Source of the DNA: Phycicoccus sonneratiae
Lineage (GTDB): Bacteria > Actinomycetota > Actinomycetes > Actinomycetales > Dermatophilaceae
DNA length: 64,000 nt
Direction: 5' to 3'
Assembly (NCBI RefSeq): GCF_016887965.1
Contig: NZ_JAFDVD010000008.1
Location: 124,001 to 188,000 of the forward strand
A program made the translations under genes and the position numbers. This document shows, one piece after another, positions 7,713 to 16,355 of the stretch; the stretch's first letter is position 1, and each line of letters opens with the position of its first letter. The notes beneath the pieces were generated by a model. The model was not told where the DNA came from and did no database searches. It worked only from the letters and a program-made list of their open reading frames with translations.

Positions 7713-8912
7713 ATGAAGCTCGCGATCCTGTCCCGCGCGCCTCGCTCGTACAGTACGCAGCGCCTGCGCACCGCCGCCCTCGACCGGGGTCACGAGGTCA
7801 AGGTCCTCAACACGCTCCGGTTCGGCATCGACCTGTCCGGCGAGGAGCCCGACCTGCAGTTCCGTGGCCGTCCGCTGTCGACGTACGACGCCATCCTGCC
7901 GCGAATCGGCAACTCCATCACCTACTTCGGCACCGCCGTCGTGCGGCAGTTCGAGCAGATGGACGTGTACACGCCGAACACCTCGTGGGGCATCGCGAAC
8001 TCCCGGGACAAGCTGCGCGCCACGCAGATCCTGTCGCGGCACAACATCGGGATGCCGCCGACGACCTTCGTGCGCGACCGGGCCGACGTCATCCCGGCCA
8101 TCGAGCGGGTCGGCGGGGCGCCGGTCGTCATCAAGCTGCTCGAGGGCACGCAGGGCATCGGGGTGATCCTCGCGCCGACGATCAAGGTGGCCGAGGCAAT
8201 CATCGAGACGCTGCAGTCGACGAAGCAGAACGTGCTCATCCAGCGGTTCGTCAAGGAGAGCAAGGGCCGCGACATCCGGGCGCTCGTCGTCGGCGACCGG
8301 GTGGTCGCGGCGATGCGACGGGTGGCCAAGGGCGACGAGTTCCGGTCCAACGTGCACCGTGGCGGGTCGGTCGAGCCGGTCGAGCTCGACCCGGCCTTCG
8401 AGCGCGCCGCGGTGCGCTCCGCGCAGATCATGGGGCTGCGCTTCGCCGGGGTCGACATGCTCGAGGGGATCGACGGGCCGCAGGTGATGGAGGTCAACTC
8501 CTCCCCCGGCCTCGAGGGCATCGAGACGGCGACCAAGCTCGACGTCGCGGGCGCCATCATCGACTACGTCGACAACCAGGTCGCCTTCCCCGAGATCGAC
8601 GTGCGCCAGCGGCTGACGGTCTCGACCGGCTACGGCGTCGCCGAGATCGCCGTGCACGAGGCGTCCGAGCTCGTGGGGAAGTCGTTGGCCGACAGCGGTC
8701 TTCGCGAGCGAGACATCACCGCCCTGACCCTGCACCGGGGCACCACCGTCATCCCGAACCCGAACGGGAACCACCTGCTCGAGTCCGGCGACCGGCTGCT
8801 GTGCTTCGGCAAGCTCGAGGAGATGCGCTCGATGATCCCGAACCGCCGGCGCCGCTCGCGCAAGGTCAAGAGGCTGCCCAAGGAGCCGATCCACGACCCG
8901 CGTCCCGAGTGA
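7713..8912 (+). CDS. rimK: RimK-type ATP-grasp ligase with C-terminal TrkA_C domain
   Basis: The first 290 residues match RimK, which adds glutamate chains to ribosomal protein S6 or related targets. The ATP-grasp domain shows VVIKLLEGTQGIGVILA near residue 138 and the metal site VMEVNSSPGLEG near 258. Residues 305-375 (GYGVAEIAVHEASELVGKSL to LLCFGKLEEM) form an extra TrkA_C/RCK_C domain, a ligand-binding module normally found in potassium channels. A basic tail follows. At 399 residues it is about 100 longer than E. coli RimK. The fusion suggests nucleotide or ion control of ligation. It converges with the next gene, four bases away. Confidence 0.9.
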   Translation: MKLAILSRAPRSYSTQRLRTAALDRGHEVKVLNTLRFGIDLSGEEPDLQFRGRPLSTYDAILPRIGNSITYFGTAVVRQFEQMDVYTPNTSWGIANSRDKLRATQILSRHNIGMPPTTFVRDRADVIPAIERVGGAPVVIKLLEGTQGIGVILAPTIKVAEAIIETLQSTKQNVLIQRFVKESKGRDIRALVVGDRVVAAMRRVAKGDEFRSNVHRGGSVEPVELDPAFERAAVRSAQIMGLRFAGVDMLEGIDGPQVMEVNSSPGLEGIETATKLDVAGAIIDYVDNQVAFPEIDVRQRLTVSTGYGVAEIAVHEASELVGKSLADSGLRERDITALTLHRGTTVIPNPNGNHLLESGDRLLCFGKLEEMRSMIPNRRRRSRKVKRLPKEPIHDPRPE

Positions 8913-8915
8913 GGC

Positions 8916-9422
8916 TCAGGCGTCCGGGCGCATCCGCTGCCAGAACGCGGTGTCGACCCAGTGGCCGAACTTGTGGCCGACCTCGCGCAGCGTGCCGACC
9001 GGCTCGAAGCCCGTGGCCCGGTGCAGCGCCTCGCTGGCCGCGTTCGGCTGCGCGATGACGGCCAGGCAGGTGTGCACGCCGTCGGCGTCGACCCGGGCGA
9101 GCAGCTCGTCGTAGAGCCGTCGGCCGAGGCCCTGCCCCCGCGCGTCCTCGGCGAGGTACACCGACACCTCGCGGGTGCCGTCGTAGGCGGCGCGCGGGCG
9201 GTACGTGCCGCTGAACGCGTAGCCGTGCACCGCGCCCGCCGCGTCGACGGCGACGAGCACGTGGTCGCCGGGCCGGGTGGACCCGAGCCGCTCGGCGTAG
9301 TGGTCGTCGCCGCGGCGCTCGACGTCGAAGGTGGCGACGGTGTGGTCGACGGCGTCGTTGTAGATGCGCGTCATCCCGGGTAGGTCCTGCGGTGTGGCAG
9401 AACGGATCTCGAGGTGGTTCAC
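8916..9422 (-). CDS. GNAT N-acetyltransferase, phosphinothricin acetyltransferase-like
   Basis: This 168-residue protein carries the full pattern of the Pat/Bar/MnaT group: IRSATPQDLPGMTRIYNDAV at the N-terminus, VSVYLAEDARGQGLGRRLY as the acetyl-CoA loop, and ALHRATGFEPVGTLREVGHK near the end. Members acetylate phosphinothricin, methionine sulfoximine or related amino acids; the true substrate is unknown. Its ATG overlaps the stop of the sirtuin gene by four bases (ATGA), so the two are translated from one mRNA. Confidence 0.85.
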   Translation of the reverse strand: MNHLEIRSATPQDLPGMTRIYNDAVDHTVATFDVERRGDDHYAERLGSTRPGDHVLVAVDAAGAVHGYAFSGTYRPRAAYDGTREVSVYLAEDARGQGLGRRLYDELLARVDADGVHTCLAVIAQPNAASEALHRATGFEPVGTLREVGHKFGHWVDTAFWQRMRPDA

Positions 9423-10381
9423 GCGGCGTCCTCACCGGCGAGCAGCCGCTGCAGGGTGGGGGCGAGCGGGGCGTCGACGCGCAGGGTCATGTGCTCGTCG
9501 CCCCGGGTGGGTCCGCGGGTGACGGCGACGACGGGGATGCCGCGCCGGGCCGCGTGCCGGACGAAGCGCAGGCCGGACATCACCGCGAGCGAGGAGCCGA
9601 GGACGAGCAGCGCCGGTGCGGCGTCGGTGAGGGCGAAGCAGGCCTCGACCCGCTCGCGGGGCACCGAGCCGCCGAAGAAGACGACGTCGGGCTTGAGGGT
9701 GTCGGCGCCGCAGACGAGGCAGAGCGGCAGGCGGAAGCCGGCGACGGCGTCGTCGGGCAGGACGACGTCGCCGTCGGGGCGGATCTGGCTGCTCACCCGG
9801 GACCCGTCCGGGGCCGCGCCGCGAACCCGCTCCTCGAAGCCGGGGTTGGCCTGCACCATCCGGGCCTGGAGGAGCTCGCGGTCGGTGCGGTCGCCGCAGG
9901 TGAGGCAGACGACGTCGGCGAGCGTGCCGTGCAGCTCGGTGACCGAGGGGCTCCCGGCGGCCTGGTGGAGGCCGTCGACGTTCTGGGTGACGATCGGGCC
10001 GAGGGTTCCGGTGCGCTGGAGGGCCGCGACCGCCCGGTGCCCGGCGTTGGGCTCGGCGCGGCTGAACCGCTGCCAGCCGACGAACGAGCGCGCCCAGTAC
10101 GTCCGCCGGTTCTCGGTGGAGGCGCAGAACTCGCCGTGCTGCATGGGCATCACCCGGCGGGTGCCGTCGCGGCCGCGGTAGTCGGGGATGCCGGAGTCGG
10201 TGGACATCCCGGCACCGCTGAGGACGAGGGCGCCGGGGTGGTCGCGCAGGAGGGCGGCGAGCCGGCCGACGGCCGCGGGGTCGCGGGTCTCGGCGGGCAG
10301 CGTGCGGGTGGCCCACTCGGGGGTGACGCCCACCCGGTCGCGCGCGGCCGGCAGCGCGGGTGGGGTGGCGGCGTCCGGCAT
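9419..10381 (-). CDS. NAD-dependent protein deacylase, Sir2 family
   Basis: This 320-residue sirtuin has GAGMSTDSGIPDYRG for NAD binding, TQNVDGLHQAAG, the catalytic His in ELHGTL, and a zinc ribbon from CLTCG and CLVCG. VLGSSLAVMSG is the Rossmann motif. It removes acyl groups from lysine using NAD. The ATG at 10381 is the first of the open frame that leaves a free intergenic region toward the divergent LysR gene. It is the first gene of a two-gene unit with a GNAT acetyltransferase, pairing a protein deacylase with an acetyltransferase. Confidence 0.93.
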   Translation of the reverse strand: MPDAATPPALPAARDRVGVTPEWATRTLPAETRDPAAVGRLAALLRDHPGALVLSGAGMSTDSGIPDYRGRDGTRRVMPMQHGEFCASTENRRTYWARSFVGWQRFSRAEPNAGHRAVAALQRTGTLGPIVTQNVDGLHQAAGSPSVTELHGTLADVVCLTCGDRTDRELLQARMVQANPGFEERVRGAAPDGSRVSSQIRPDGDVVLPDDAVAGFRLPLCLVCGADTLKPDVVFFGGSVPRERVEACFALTDAAPALLVLGSSLAVMSGLRFVRHAARRGIPVVAVTRGPTRGDEHMTLRVDAPLAPTLQRLLAGEDAA

Positions 10382-10437
10382 GGAGCCAGTATCACCCGGC
10401 GCTCGGATGACGCGGTGTTGCGAGGTCGGCGGCGTCG

Positions 10438-10452
10438 ATAACACCGGCTTAT
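10438..10452. promoter_or_regulatory. Possible LysR-type binding site
   Basis: ATAACACCGGCTTAT contains the T-N11-A box with ATAA/TTAT arms typical of LysR regulators. It lies 12 bases before the lysR start in the divergent intergenic region with the sirtuin gene, so it could serve autoregulation and control of the neighbours. Confidence 0.4.
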
Positions 10453-10463
10453 AGGATGAGGTC

Positions 10464-11417
10464 ATGATCGACGCCGCCGGACTGCGCGTGATGCGCGCCA
10501 TCGCCGACGAGGGGAGCTTCACGGCCGCCGCCGCCTCCCTCGGCTACACCCAGCCCGCGATCTCGCAGATGGTCCGCCGGCTCGAGCAGCGCACGGGCAC
10601 GGTGCTCGTCGAGCGGATCGGGCGCAACGTGCGGCTCACCGAGGCCGGTCTCGTCCTCGCCCGCCACGCCGGGCCGGTGCTCGCCGCGCTCGACGCCGCC
10701 GAGGAGGAGGTCGCGGCGATCGCCGGCCTCCGCAGCGGGCGGGTGCGGCTCATGGCCTTCCCGTCGGCGTCGGCCACGCTCGTCCCGCGGGCGCTCTCGC
10801 TCGTCAAGCAGCGCTTCCCCGACGTGAGCATCACCTTCACCGAGGCCGAGCCGCCCGAGAGCCTCGCCGCGCTCAAGGCCGGCGAGTGCGACCTGGCGAT
10901 CGCCTTCGCCTACGAGGGCACCGACGTCGCCCGGGGCGAGGAGGACCTCGACGCGTTCGAGATCACCCCGCTGCTCGACGACGAGGTGCGGCTGGCGGTG
11001 CCGCGGCAGCACGCCGTCGCCGAGCAGGGCACGGTGCACCTCGGCGACCTCGCCGCCGACCCGTGGATCGCCGGCTGCCCGCGCTGCCGGGGCCACCTCG
11101 TGCAGCTCGCCGACGCTGCGGGGTTCCGGCCGGACGTCGCGTACGAGACCGAGGACTACGTCGCCGTCATGGGCCTGGTCTCCGAGGGGCTCGGCGTCGC
11201 GCTCATCCCCGACCTCATCCTGCGCACCGTGCACCACTCCGACGTCGTCGCCCTGCCGATGGAGCCCGCCTCGCGCCGCACCATCACGGCCGTGACGACG
11301 CCGGACCTCGGCCGGGTGCCGGCGGTCCGGGCCACGCTCGACGCCCTCATCGAGAGCGCGTCGTCGCAGTCGACGGCGCCGACGACCCGGCTGCCGGAGC
11401 CGACCTTCTCGATCTGA
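10464..11417 (+). CDS. LysR family transcriptional regulator
   Basis: This 317-residue regulator has the N-terminal winged helix-turn-helix (FTAAAASLGYTQPAISQMVRRL, residues 19-40). The periplasmic-binding-like effector domain has VRLMAFPSASATLVPRAL and later GLVSEGLGVALIPDLI. It is divergent from the sirtuin/GNAT unit, which is the usual geometry for a LysR target, and converges with comEC ten bases downstream. The effector is not predictable. A Cys pair in GCPRCRG sits in the effector domain and could be redox active; that is only a suggestion. Confidence 0.9.
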   Translation: MIDAAGLRVMRAIADEGSFTAAAASLGYTQPAISQMVRRLEQRTGTVLVERIGRNVRLTEAGLVLARHAGPVLAALDAAEEEVAAIAGLRSGRVRLMAFPSASATLVPRALSLVKQRFPDVSITFTEAEPPESLAALKAGECDLAIAFAYEGTDVARGEEDLDAFEITPLLDDEVRLAVPRQHAVAEQGTVHLGDLAADPWIAGCPRCRGHLVQLADAAGFRPDVAYETEDYVAVMGLVSEGLGVALIPDLILRTVHHSDVVALPMEPASRRTITAVTTPDLGRVPAVRATLDALIESASSQSTAPTTRLPEPTFSI

Positions 11418-11427
11418 GCCCGGGTGC

Positions 11428-13818
11428 TCACCGGGTGGTGACGACCCGCACCGCTCCCTCGTGCTCGACGAGCGCGACGTCGCCGCGCTGGTCGGTGCGG
11501 TAGACCGCGTACCCGAGCCCGCGGAGCAGGGCGAGGTGCTTCGGGGTGGGGTGGCCGTAGTCGTTGTCGCGCCCCACGCTGACCACCCCGACCGGGGCGC
11601 GCACCGCCGCCATGAGCCCCTCGTCGAGGTTCGCGCTGCCGTGGTGCGGGGTCTTGACCAGCTCGAAGCCGCGGGCGGCCGCCGAGAGCCCGGGGTCGCG
11701 GCGGATCCGGAGCAGGAGGTCGTGGGCGGCCTCGCGCTCGACGTCGCCGAGGAGCAGCGCGTCGACGTCGCCGGTGCGCACGGCGAGGACGACGCTGGCG
11801 TTGTTGGGCACCGACCCCTCCCCGATCCGCCGCCACGGGCTCCAGACGACGGCGTCGAGCTCGCCGACCGTCAGGCGGTCGCCGGCGTGCAGCGCGGCGA
11901 CGGGCACGCCGTGGGCGCGGGCCAGGCGGTCGACGGCCGCCGCGGCGACCTCCGGCTCGCGCACCGGGCAGACGAGGACCTGGCGCACCTCCCGGCCCGG
12001 GAAGGCACCGGCGAGGCCGTCGACGTGGTCGGCGTGGAAGTGGGTGAGGACGACGGCGTCGAGGACCTCGACCCCGAGCCGGTCGAGGCAGCCGTCGACG
12101 AGCGGCGGGTCGGGCCCGGTGTCGACGAGGACGGCGTGCCCCGGGCCGCTGCGCACGACGACGGCGTCGCCCTGCCCGACGTCGCAGACGACGACCCGCC
12201 AGCCGTCCGGCGGCCAGGTGAGCACCCGGGTGGGCAGGAGCAGCGCCCCGACGAGGGCCACCACCCCGAACGCGACGACCGGGTGCCGGCCGACCCCGGC
12301 GACGAGGGCCCGCCCGGTGAGGAGGACGGCCACGACGAGCCCGGCGAGCAGCAGCGCGCCGGGCGGGCCGTCGGGCCAGGGCAGCGTGCCGCCCGGCACC
12401 TCGGCGAAGACCCGGGCCACGCGCGCGATGACGGTGGTGGGCACCACGCCGACCCAGGCCACGAGCTCGGCGCCGCGCGCCCAGACGGGCGAGACGAGCG
12501 CGGCGGACACCCCGGCAACCGTCGCCACCGGCACGAGGGGTGCGGCGAGCAGGTTGGCGAGCACGCCGACGACGCTGACCGACCCCTGGAGCAGCACGAC
12601 GACCGGCGCCGTCATCGCCTGCGCCGCGACGGGGACGGCGAGCGCCGGCCCGAGCGGGGCGAGCCGCGGCGGCAGCCGGGCCCCGACCGCCTCGCCCCAC
12701 GGCCGGGTGAAGAGCAGCAGCCCGAGGGTGGCCAGCGTCGAGAGGGCGAAGCCGTACGAGCGGGCCAGCCAGGGGTCGAGGACGAGGACGAGCACGACGG
12801 CTCCCCCGAGCACGGGCAGGCCGGCGGACCGACGGGACCGGGAGAGGCCGAGCAGCCCGATGGCACCCATCGCCGCGGCCCGGACCACGCTCGGCTCCGG
12901 GCGGGCCAGGACGACGAACCCGGCGAGGGCGAGGCCGGCCAGCCACGGCCGGGCCCGCCGTGGAACGCCGAGCACCGCGCAGAGCCCGAGGACCATCCCG
13001 ACGACCACCGCCACGTTCGAACCGCTGACGGCCGTCAGGTGGGTCATCCCGGTCGCGAGCATCGCCTCGGTGAGGTCGGGCGGGGTGCGGCTGGTGTCGC
13101 CGATGACGAAGCCCGGCAGCAGGCCGCGGGCGTCGGCGGGGGCGTGGTCGACGGCCGCCCGCAGCCCGGCGCGCAGCCGCTCGGCCCCGCGGGCCACGAC
13201 CCCCGGCGGCGCGAGCACGCGGACCGGCCCGGTGACGGCGAGCGTGGCCACCCGGTCGTCGGCGGCCTCGAGCGGCCCGAGACGGCCGCGGACGACGACG
13301 GTCGAGCGCCACGACGGCCCCGCGAGGTCGGGGCCGCCGGTGAGCAGCACCGGCGCCGACGCCGCGCGCGTGCGGCCCCGACCGGTGAGGGCGTGGACGG
13401 TGCCCGTCCGCAGGACGCGGGGGTCGCCGTCGCGCGACGCGACGGCGATCGGGTCGCCGGTGAGGACGACCTCGGCGACGACGACGGCCCGACCGTCGGC
13501 GAGCTCGCGGACACCGCCGCGTTCGCGCACCATCCCGTGGGCGACGGCCGCCACCTCGAGCAGCGCGAGGAGCACGACGCACAGGGCCATCGGGCCGCGG
13601 AGCGCCGGCAACCACCGTGCGCCACGGCGTCCCGACCGCATCCCTGACCGGGCGGCGAGCCCCACCGCGAGCGTGAGCAGCGCGGCAGCGACCGTCACGA
13701 GAACCCTCGTGCCCCAACCGCACCCGAGCGTCGCCGCGGCGAACGCCCAGGCCACGACGGCCGGCGCGAGCAGCCGGAGGTCGCCGGCCTCGGCCGTCGA
13801 CGGTCCGACCCCCCTCAC
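11428..13818 (-). CDS. comEC: ComEC/Rec2 DNA uptake channel protein
   Basis: ComEC carries single-stranded DNA across the membrane during transformation. This 796-residue copy has an N-terminal DUF4131-like region with membrane spans, a central multi-helix competence domain (HLTAVSGSNVAVVVGMVLGL, then LLGLSRSRRSAGLPVLGG), and a C-terminal metallo-beta-lactamase-like domain with VCDVGQGDAVVV and LTHFHADHVDGL. It overlaps comEA by four bases (ATGA). holA, a frequent downstream neighbour in actinobacteria, is absent; a LysR gene converges instead. Natural transformation is unproven for most actinobacteria with these genes. Confidence 0.94.
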   Translation of the reverse strand: MRGVGPSTAEAGDLRLLAPAVVAWAFAAATLGCGWGTRVLVTVAAALLTLAVGLAARSGMRSGRRGARWLPALRGPMALCVVLLALLEVAAVAHGMVRERGGVRELADGRAVVVAEVVLTGDPIAVASRDGDPRVLRTGTVHALTGRGRTRAASAPVLLTGGPDLAGPSWRSTVVVRGRLGPLEAADDRVATLAVTGPVRVLAPPGVVARGAERLRAGLRAAVDHAPADARGLLPGFVIGDTSRTPPDLTEAMLATGMTHLTAVSGSNVAVVVGMVLGLCAVLGVPRRARPWLAGLALAGFVVLARPEPSVVRAAAMGAIGLLGLSRSRRSAGLPVLGGAVVLVLVLDPWLARSYGFALSTLATLGLLLFTRPWGEAVGARLPPRLAPLGPALAVPVAAQAMTAPVVVLLQGSVSVVGVLANLLAAPLVPVATVAGVSAALVSPVWARGAELVAWVGVVPTTVIARVARVFAEVPGGTLPWPDGPPGALLLAGLVVAVLLTGRALVAGVGRHPVVAFGVVALVGALLLPTRVLTWPPDGWRVVVCDVGQGDAVVVRSGPGHAVLVDTGPDPPLVDGCLDRLGVEVLDAVVLTHFHADHVDGLAGAFPGREVRQVLVCPVREPEVAAAAVDRLARAHGVPVAALHAGDRLTVGELDAVVWSPWRRIGEGSVPNNASVVLAVRTGDVDALLLGDVEREAAHDLLLRIRRDPGLSAAARGFELVKTPHHGSANLDEGLMAAVRAPVGVVSVGRDNDYGHPTPKHLALLRGLGYAVYRTDQRGDVALVEHEGAVRVVTTR

Positions 13819-14729
13819 GGCACGACGAGGGGTCGCAGCTGGGCGAGCACCTTCTCGCCGATGCCGGAGACCTCGGCGAGCTCGTCGACGCTGGTGAACC
13901 GCCCGTGCTCGGTGCGCCAGTCGACGATCCGCTGGGCGAGGACCGGCCCGATGCCGGGCAGCCCGTCGAGGGCGGTGACGTCGGCGGTGCTCAGCGACAC
14001 CGCGGCACCACCCGCCGATGCACCCCCGCCCGACCCTCCTCCCCCGGCGGCGCCCGCCCCACCCGTGACCACCTCGCCGGGCTTCGGGACCCTCACCTGC
14101 TCGCCGTCGACGAGCAACCGGGCGAGGTTGAGCGCCGACAGGTCGGCGGCCTTCGTGGCGCCGCCGGCCGCGTCCACGGCGTCGGACACCCGCGAGCCCG
14201 GCGGGAGGCGCTGCAGCCCGGGACGGCGGACCTGCCCGACGACGTGGACGACGAGCACGGTCACGGACCCGGCCGGGGTACCGGTCGACGACGAGGGTGA
14301 CGGCGACGCCGAGGGTCCGTCACCCGGCACCAGCGACGGCGCACCACCGGGCACCCCGACCCCCACGGCCCCCGCGGACACCCCGCTCGGACCGGCGCGT
14401 GCTCCGCCACCGGGGGCGACGACGTCGCCGTCGTCGGAGCCCGCCCACGCGACCCGCAGCCCGAGGACGAGCGCGGCGACGACCGCGACGAGCACCACGC
14501 CGAGCACCGCCGCCCGGCCGGGCTGCCACCGGGCCCCGGCCAGCGCCGACGGCAGGCGCACCCGCGGCGTCGACGTCCCGGCGTGGCGACTCGTCTCCGG
14601 GGCCTGCGGCACCCATCCGTCGGCCGCCCGCCGCGCGACCTCGGCGGGCACGTGGGCCTCGGGACGACCACCCCGCAGCCAGGCCAGGGCCCTCGGGGAG
14701 AGGGCGCCGGGGTCGGGTCGCTCGCGCAT
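13815..14729 (-). CDS. comEA: ComEA family helix-hairpin-helix DNA-binding protein
   Basis: This 304-residue protein has one membrane span near residue 80 (VLGVVLVAVVAALVLGLRV), a Gly/Ser/Pro-rich linker, an SLBB-like domain (VVHVVGQVRRPGLQRLPPGS) and a C-terminal double helix-hairpin-helix (LDGLPGIGPVLAQRIVDW and LAEVSGIGEKVLAQLRPLV). It binds incoming DNA and passes it to ComEC. The N-terminal cytoplasmic extension of about 75 residues is longer than in Bacillus ComEA and is typical of actinobacteria. Two TGTGGACGA motifs lie upstream, within 14780-14820. Confidence 0.93.
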   Translation of the reverse strand: MRERPDPGALSPRALAWLRGGRPEAHVPAEVARRAADGWVPQAPETSRHAGTSTPRVRLPSALAGARWQPGRAAVLGVVLVAVVAALVLGLRVAWAGSDDGDVVAPGGGARAGPSGVSAGAVGVGVPGGAPSLVPGDGPSASPSPSSSTGTPAGSVTVLVVHVVGQVRRPGLQRLPPGSRVSDAVDAAGGATKAADLSALNLARLLVDGEQVRVPKPGEVVTGGAGAAGGGGSGGGASAGGAAVSLSTADVTALDGLPGIGPVLAQRIVDWRTEHGRFTSVDELAEVSGIGEKVLAQLRPLVVP

Positions 14730-14846
14730 GGCCCGACGCTAGGCAGCGACCGTCCCGGCCGGACCGGCCCGCCGGCGATCTGTGGACGAGCACCCTCCGA
14801 CCCCGCCCCTGTGGACGACGCCCCGCCACCGGGCGCCGCCCCGACG

Positions 14847-15449
14847 TCAGGTCCGGCGCCGGGCCCACCAGGCGACGACGTTGCGCCGGTGCCGCGAGAG
14901 GACGAGCAGCGCGAGGACGACGAGCCACGCACCGACGAGCGGCTCGACCCACGGCAGCACCCCGACCAGCCCGAGCACCCCGATGACGACGAGGGCCAGC
15001 GTCACGACGACCGAGGCCTCCCCGATGTACCGCACGAGCGCGACCGCCACCCCGAACACGACCACCGCCACGAGCCCGACGAGCGGCACGACGGCGAGGA
15101 TGGCCCCGAGCGCGCAGGCGACCCCCTTGCCCCCGCGCCCGCGCAGGAACGGGCTGTAGACGTGCCCGAGCACGACGGCCAGCCCGGCGACGAGCGCCGC
15201 GAGGAGCCCGACCGAGCGCAGGACGAGCACCGTCGGCAGGTAGGCCTTGGCGACGTCGAGGAGCAGGACGAGGACCCCCCACCTGCGGCCCAGCACCCGG
15301 CCGGCGTTGGTCGCGCCGGGGTTGCCCGACCCGGACACCCGCAGGTCGCGGCCGAGCGCGCGGGCGACGAGGGTCGCCGGGTTCACCGCACCGACGAGGA
15401 ACGAGACGACCGCGACCGCGGCGACCTCGAGGGCCAGGACGAGGACCAT
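14847..15449 (-). CDS. Glycerol-3-phosphate acyltransferase PlsY-like membrane protein
   Basis: The 200-residue protein carries all PlsY hallmarks: SGNPGATNAGRVLG (phosphate loop), a GHVYSPFLRGRGGKGVA active-site loop, and five to six membrane helices. PlsY transfers an acyl group from acyl-phosphate to glycerol-3-phosphate in the first step of phospholipid synthesis. The ATG at 15449 lies four bases after the degV stop, so the two are co-transcribed. DegV proteins bind fatty acids, which makes the pairing biochemically sensible. Confidence 0.85.
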   Translation of the reverse strand: MVLVLALEVAAVAVVSFLVGAVNPATLVARALGRDLRVSGSGNPGATNAGRVLGRRWGVLVLLLDVAKAYLPTVLVLRSVGLLAALVAGLAVVLGHVYSPFLRGRGGKGVACALGAILAVVPLVGLVAVVVFGVAVALVRYIGEASVVVTLALVVIGVLGLVGVLPWVEPLVGAWLVVLALLVLSRHRRNVVAWWARRRT

Positions 15450-15453
15450 CGGC

Positions 15454-16317
15454 TCAGCCGGCCGGCCTCGGGACGACGGCGACGGCGAGGGTCCCCGGGC
15501 CGACGTGGGCACCGACGACGGCCCCGAGCTCGACGACGTCGACGCGCGACCCCGGCAGCCGGCTGCCGAGCCGTTCGGCGAGGCGGTCGGCCCGCTCGCG
15601 CGAGTCGAGGTGGTGCACCGCGACGTCGACCGCCGGCGACCCCGCGTCGAGCGCCGCCTCGGCCGCCTCGACGCCGATCTCCTCGATGCGGGCGATGGCC
15701 CGGCTCGAGGTGCGCACCCGCTCGAGGGGGACGATCTGCCCGTCCCGCAGCCCGAGGATCGGCTTGATGGCCAGCGCCGACCCGACGAGCGCCCCCGCCC
15801 GCCCGATCCGCCCGCCGCGGCGGAGGTACTCGAGGGTGTCGACGTAGAAGACGACCGTGGCGCCGGCGCAGGTCGCCCGCACGAGCTCGGCGACCTCCTC
15901 GGTCGACCCGCCGTCCCGCGCGCGCCGCGCGCCCGCGAGGACGGCGTGCCCCATGACCATCCCGAGCGCGCGGGAGTCGACGATGGTGACCGGCACCGGG
16001 GAGTCCGCGGCGGCGAGCTCGGCACCGCCGACGGTGCTCGAGAGCTCGCCGGAGATGTGCACCGACACGACCGCGTCGGCCCCCGCGCCGGCGGCCGCCC
16101 GGTACGCCTCGAGGAAGGCGGCGGGCGCCGGACGGGAGGTCGAGACGGGGGTGAACGCGTGGAGCGCCGAGGCCACCTCGTCGGCGCCGACGTCGAGTCC
16201 CTCGCGGTGCTCGCGCCCGCCGATGACGACGTGCAGCGGCACGACGTGGACCGGGAGCCCCTCGAGCGCGTCGGCCGGCAGGTAGGCGGTCGAGTCGGTG
16301 ACGAGGGCGGTGCTCAC
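15454..16317 (-). CDS. DegV family fatty-acid-binding protein
   Basis: This 287-residue protein shows the DegV pattern: an N-terminal VTDSTAYLP, then PLHVVIGG, FTPVSTSRPAPAAFLEAY (the TSxPS-like lipid-binding loop), VVSVHISGELSS, and a C-terminal DUF194-type end. FakB, the characterised member, presents fatty acids to FakA kinase to make acyl-phosphate, the PlsY substrate. Here plsY follows immediately on the same strand. No FakA homologue is in the window. Confidence 0.9.
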   Translation of the reverse strand: MSTALVTDSTAYLPADALEGLPVHVVPLHVVIGGREHREGLDVGADEVASALHAFTPVSTSRPAPAAFLEAYRAAAGAGADAVVSVHISGELSSTVGGAELAAADSPVPVTIVDSRALGMVMGHAVLAGARRARDGGSTEEVAELVRATCAGATVVFYVDTLEYLRRGGRIGRAGALVGSALAIKPILGLRDGQIVPLERVRTSSRAIARIEEIGVEAAEAALDAGSPAVDVAVHHLDSRERADRLAERLGSRLPGSRVDVVELGAVVGAHVGPGTLAVAVVPRPAG

Positions 16318-16355
16318 CCCCGCAGGCTAGTGGCCGCGTGCCCCGTCGACCCGCT

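Noticed and set aside
11461-13897. Very long plus-strand frames opposite comEC and comEA
   Set aside because: They are antisense frames with unnatural composition (runs of Gly, Arg, Asp and Ala); comEC and comEA on the minus strand have clear domains and coupled starts.
14780-14820. DnaA box pair upstream of comEA (two TGTGGACGA words)
   Set aside because: Each has a mismatch at a key position, there are only two, and this word is frequent in GC-rich actinobacterial DNA.
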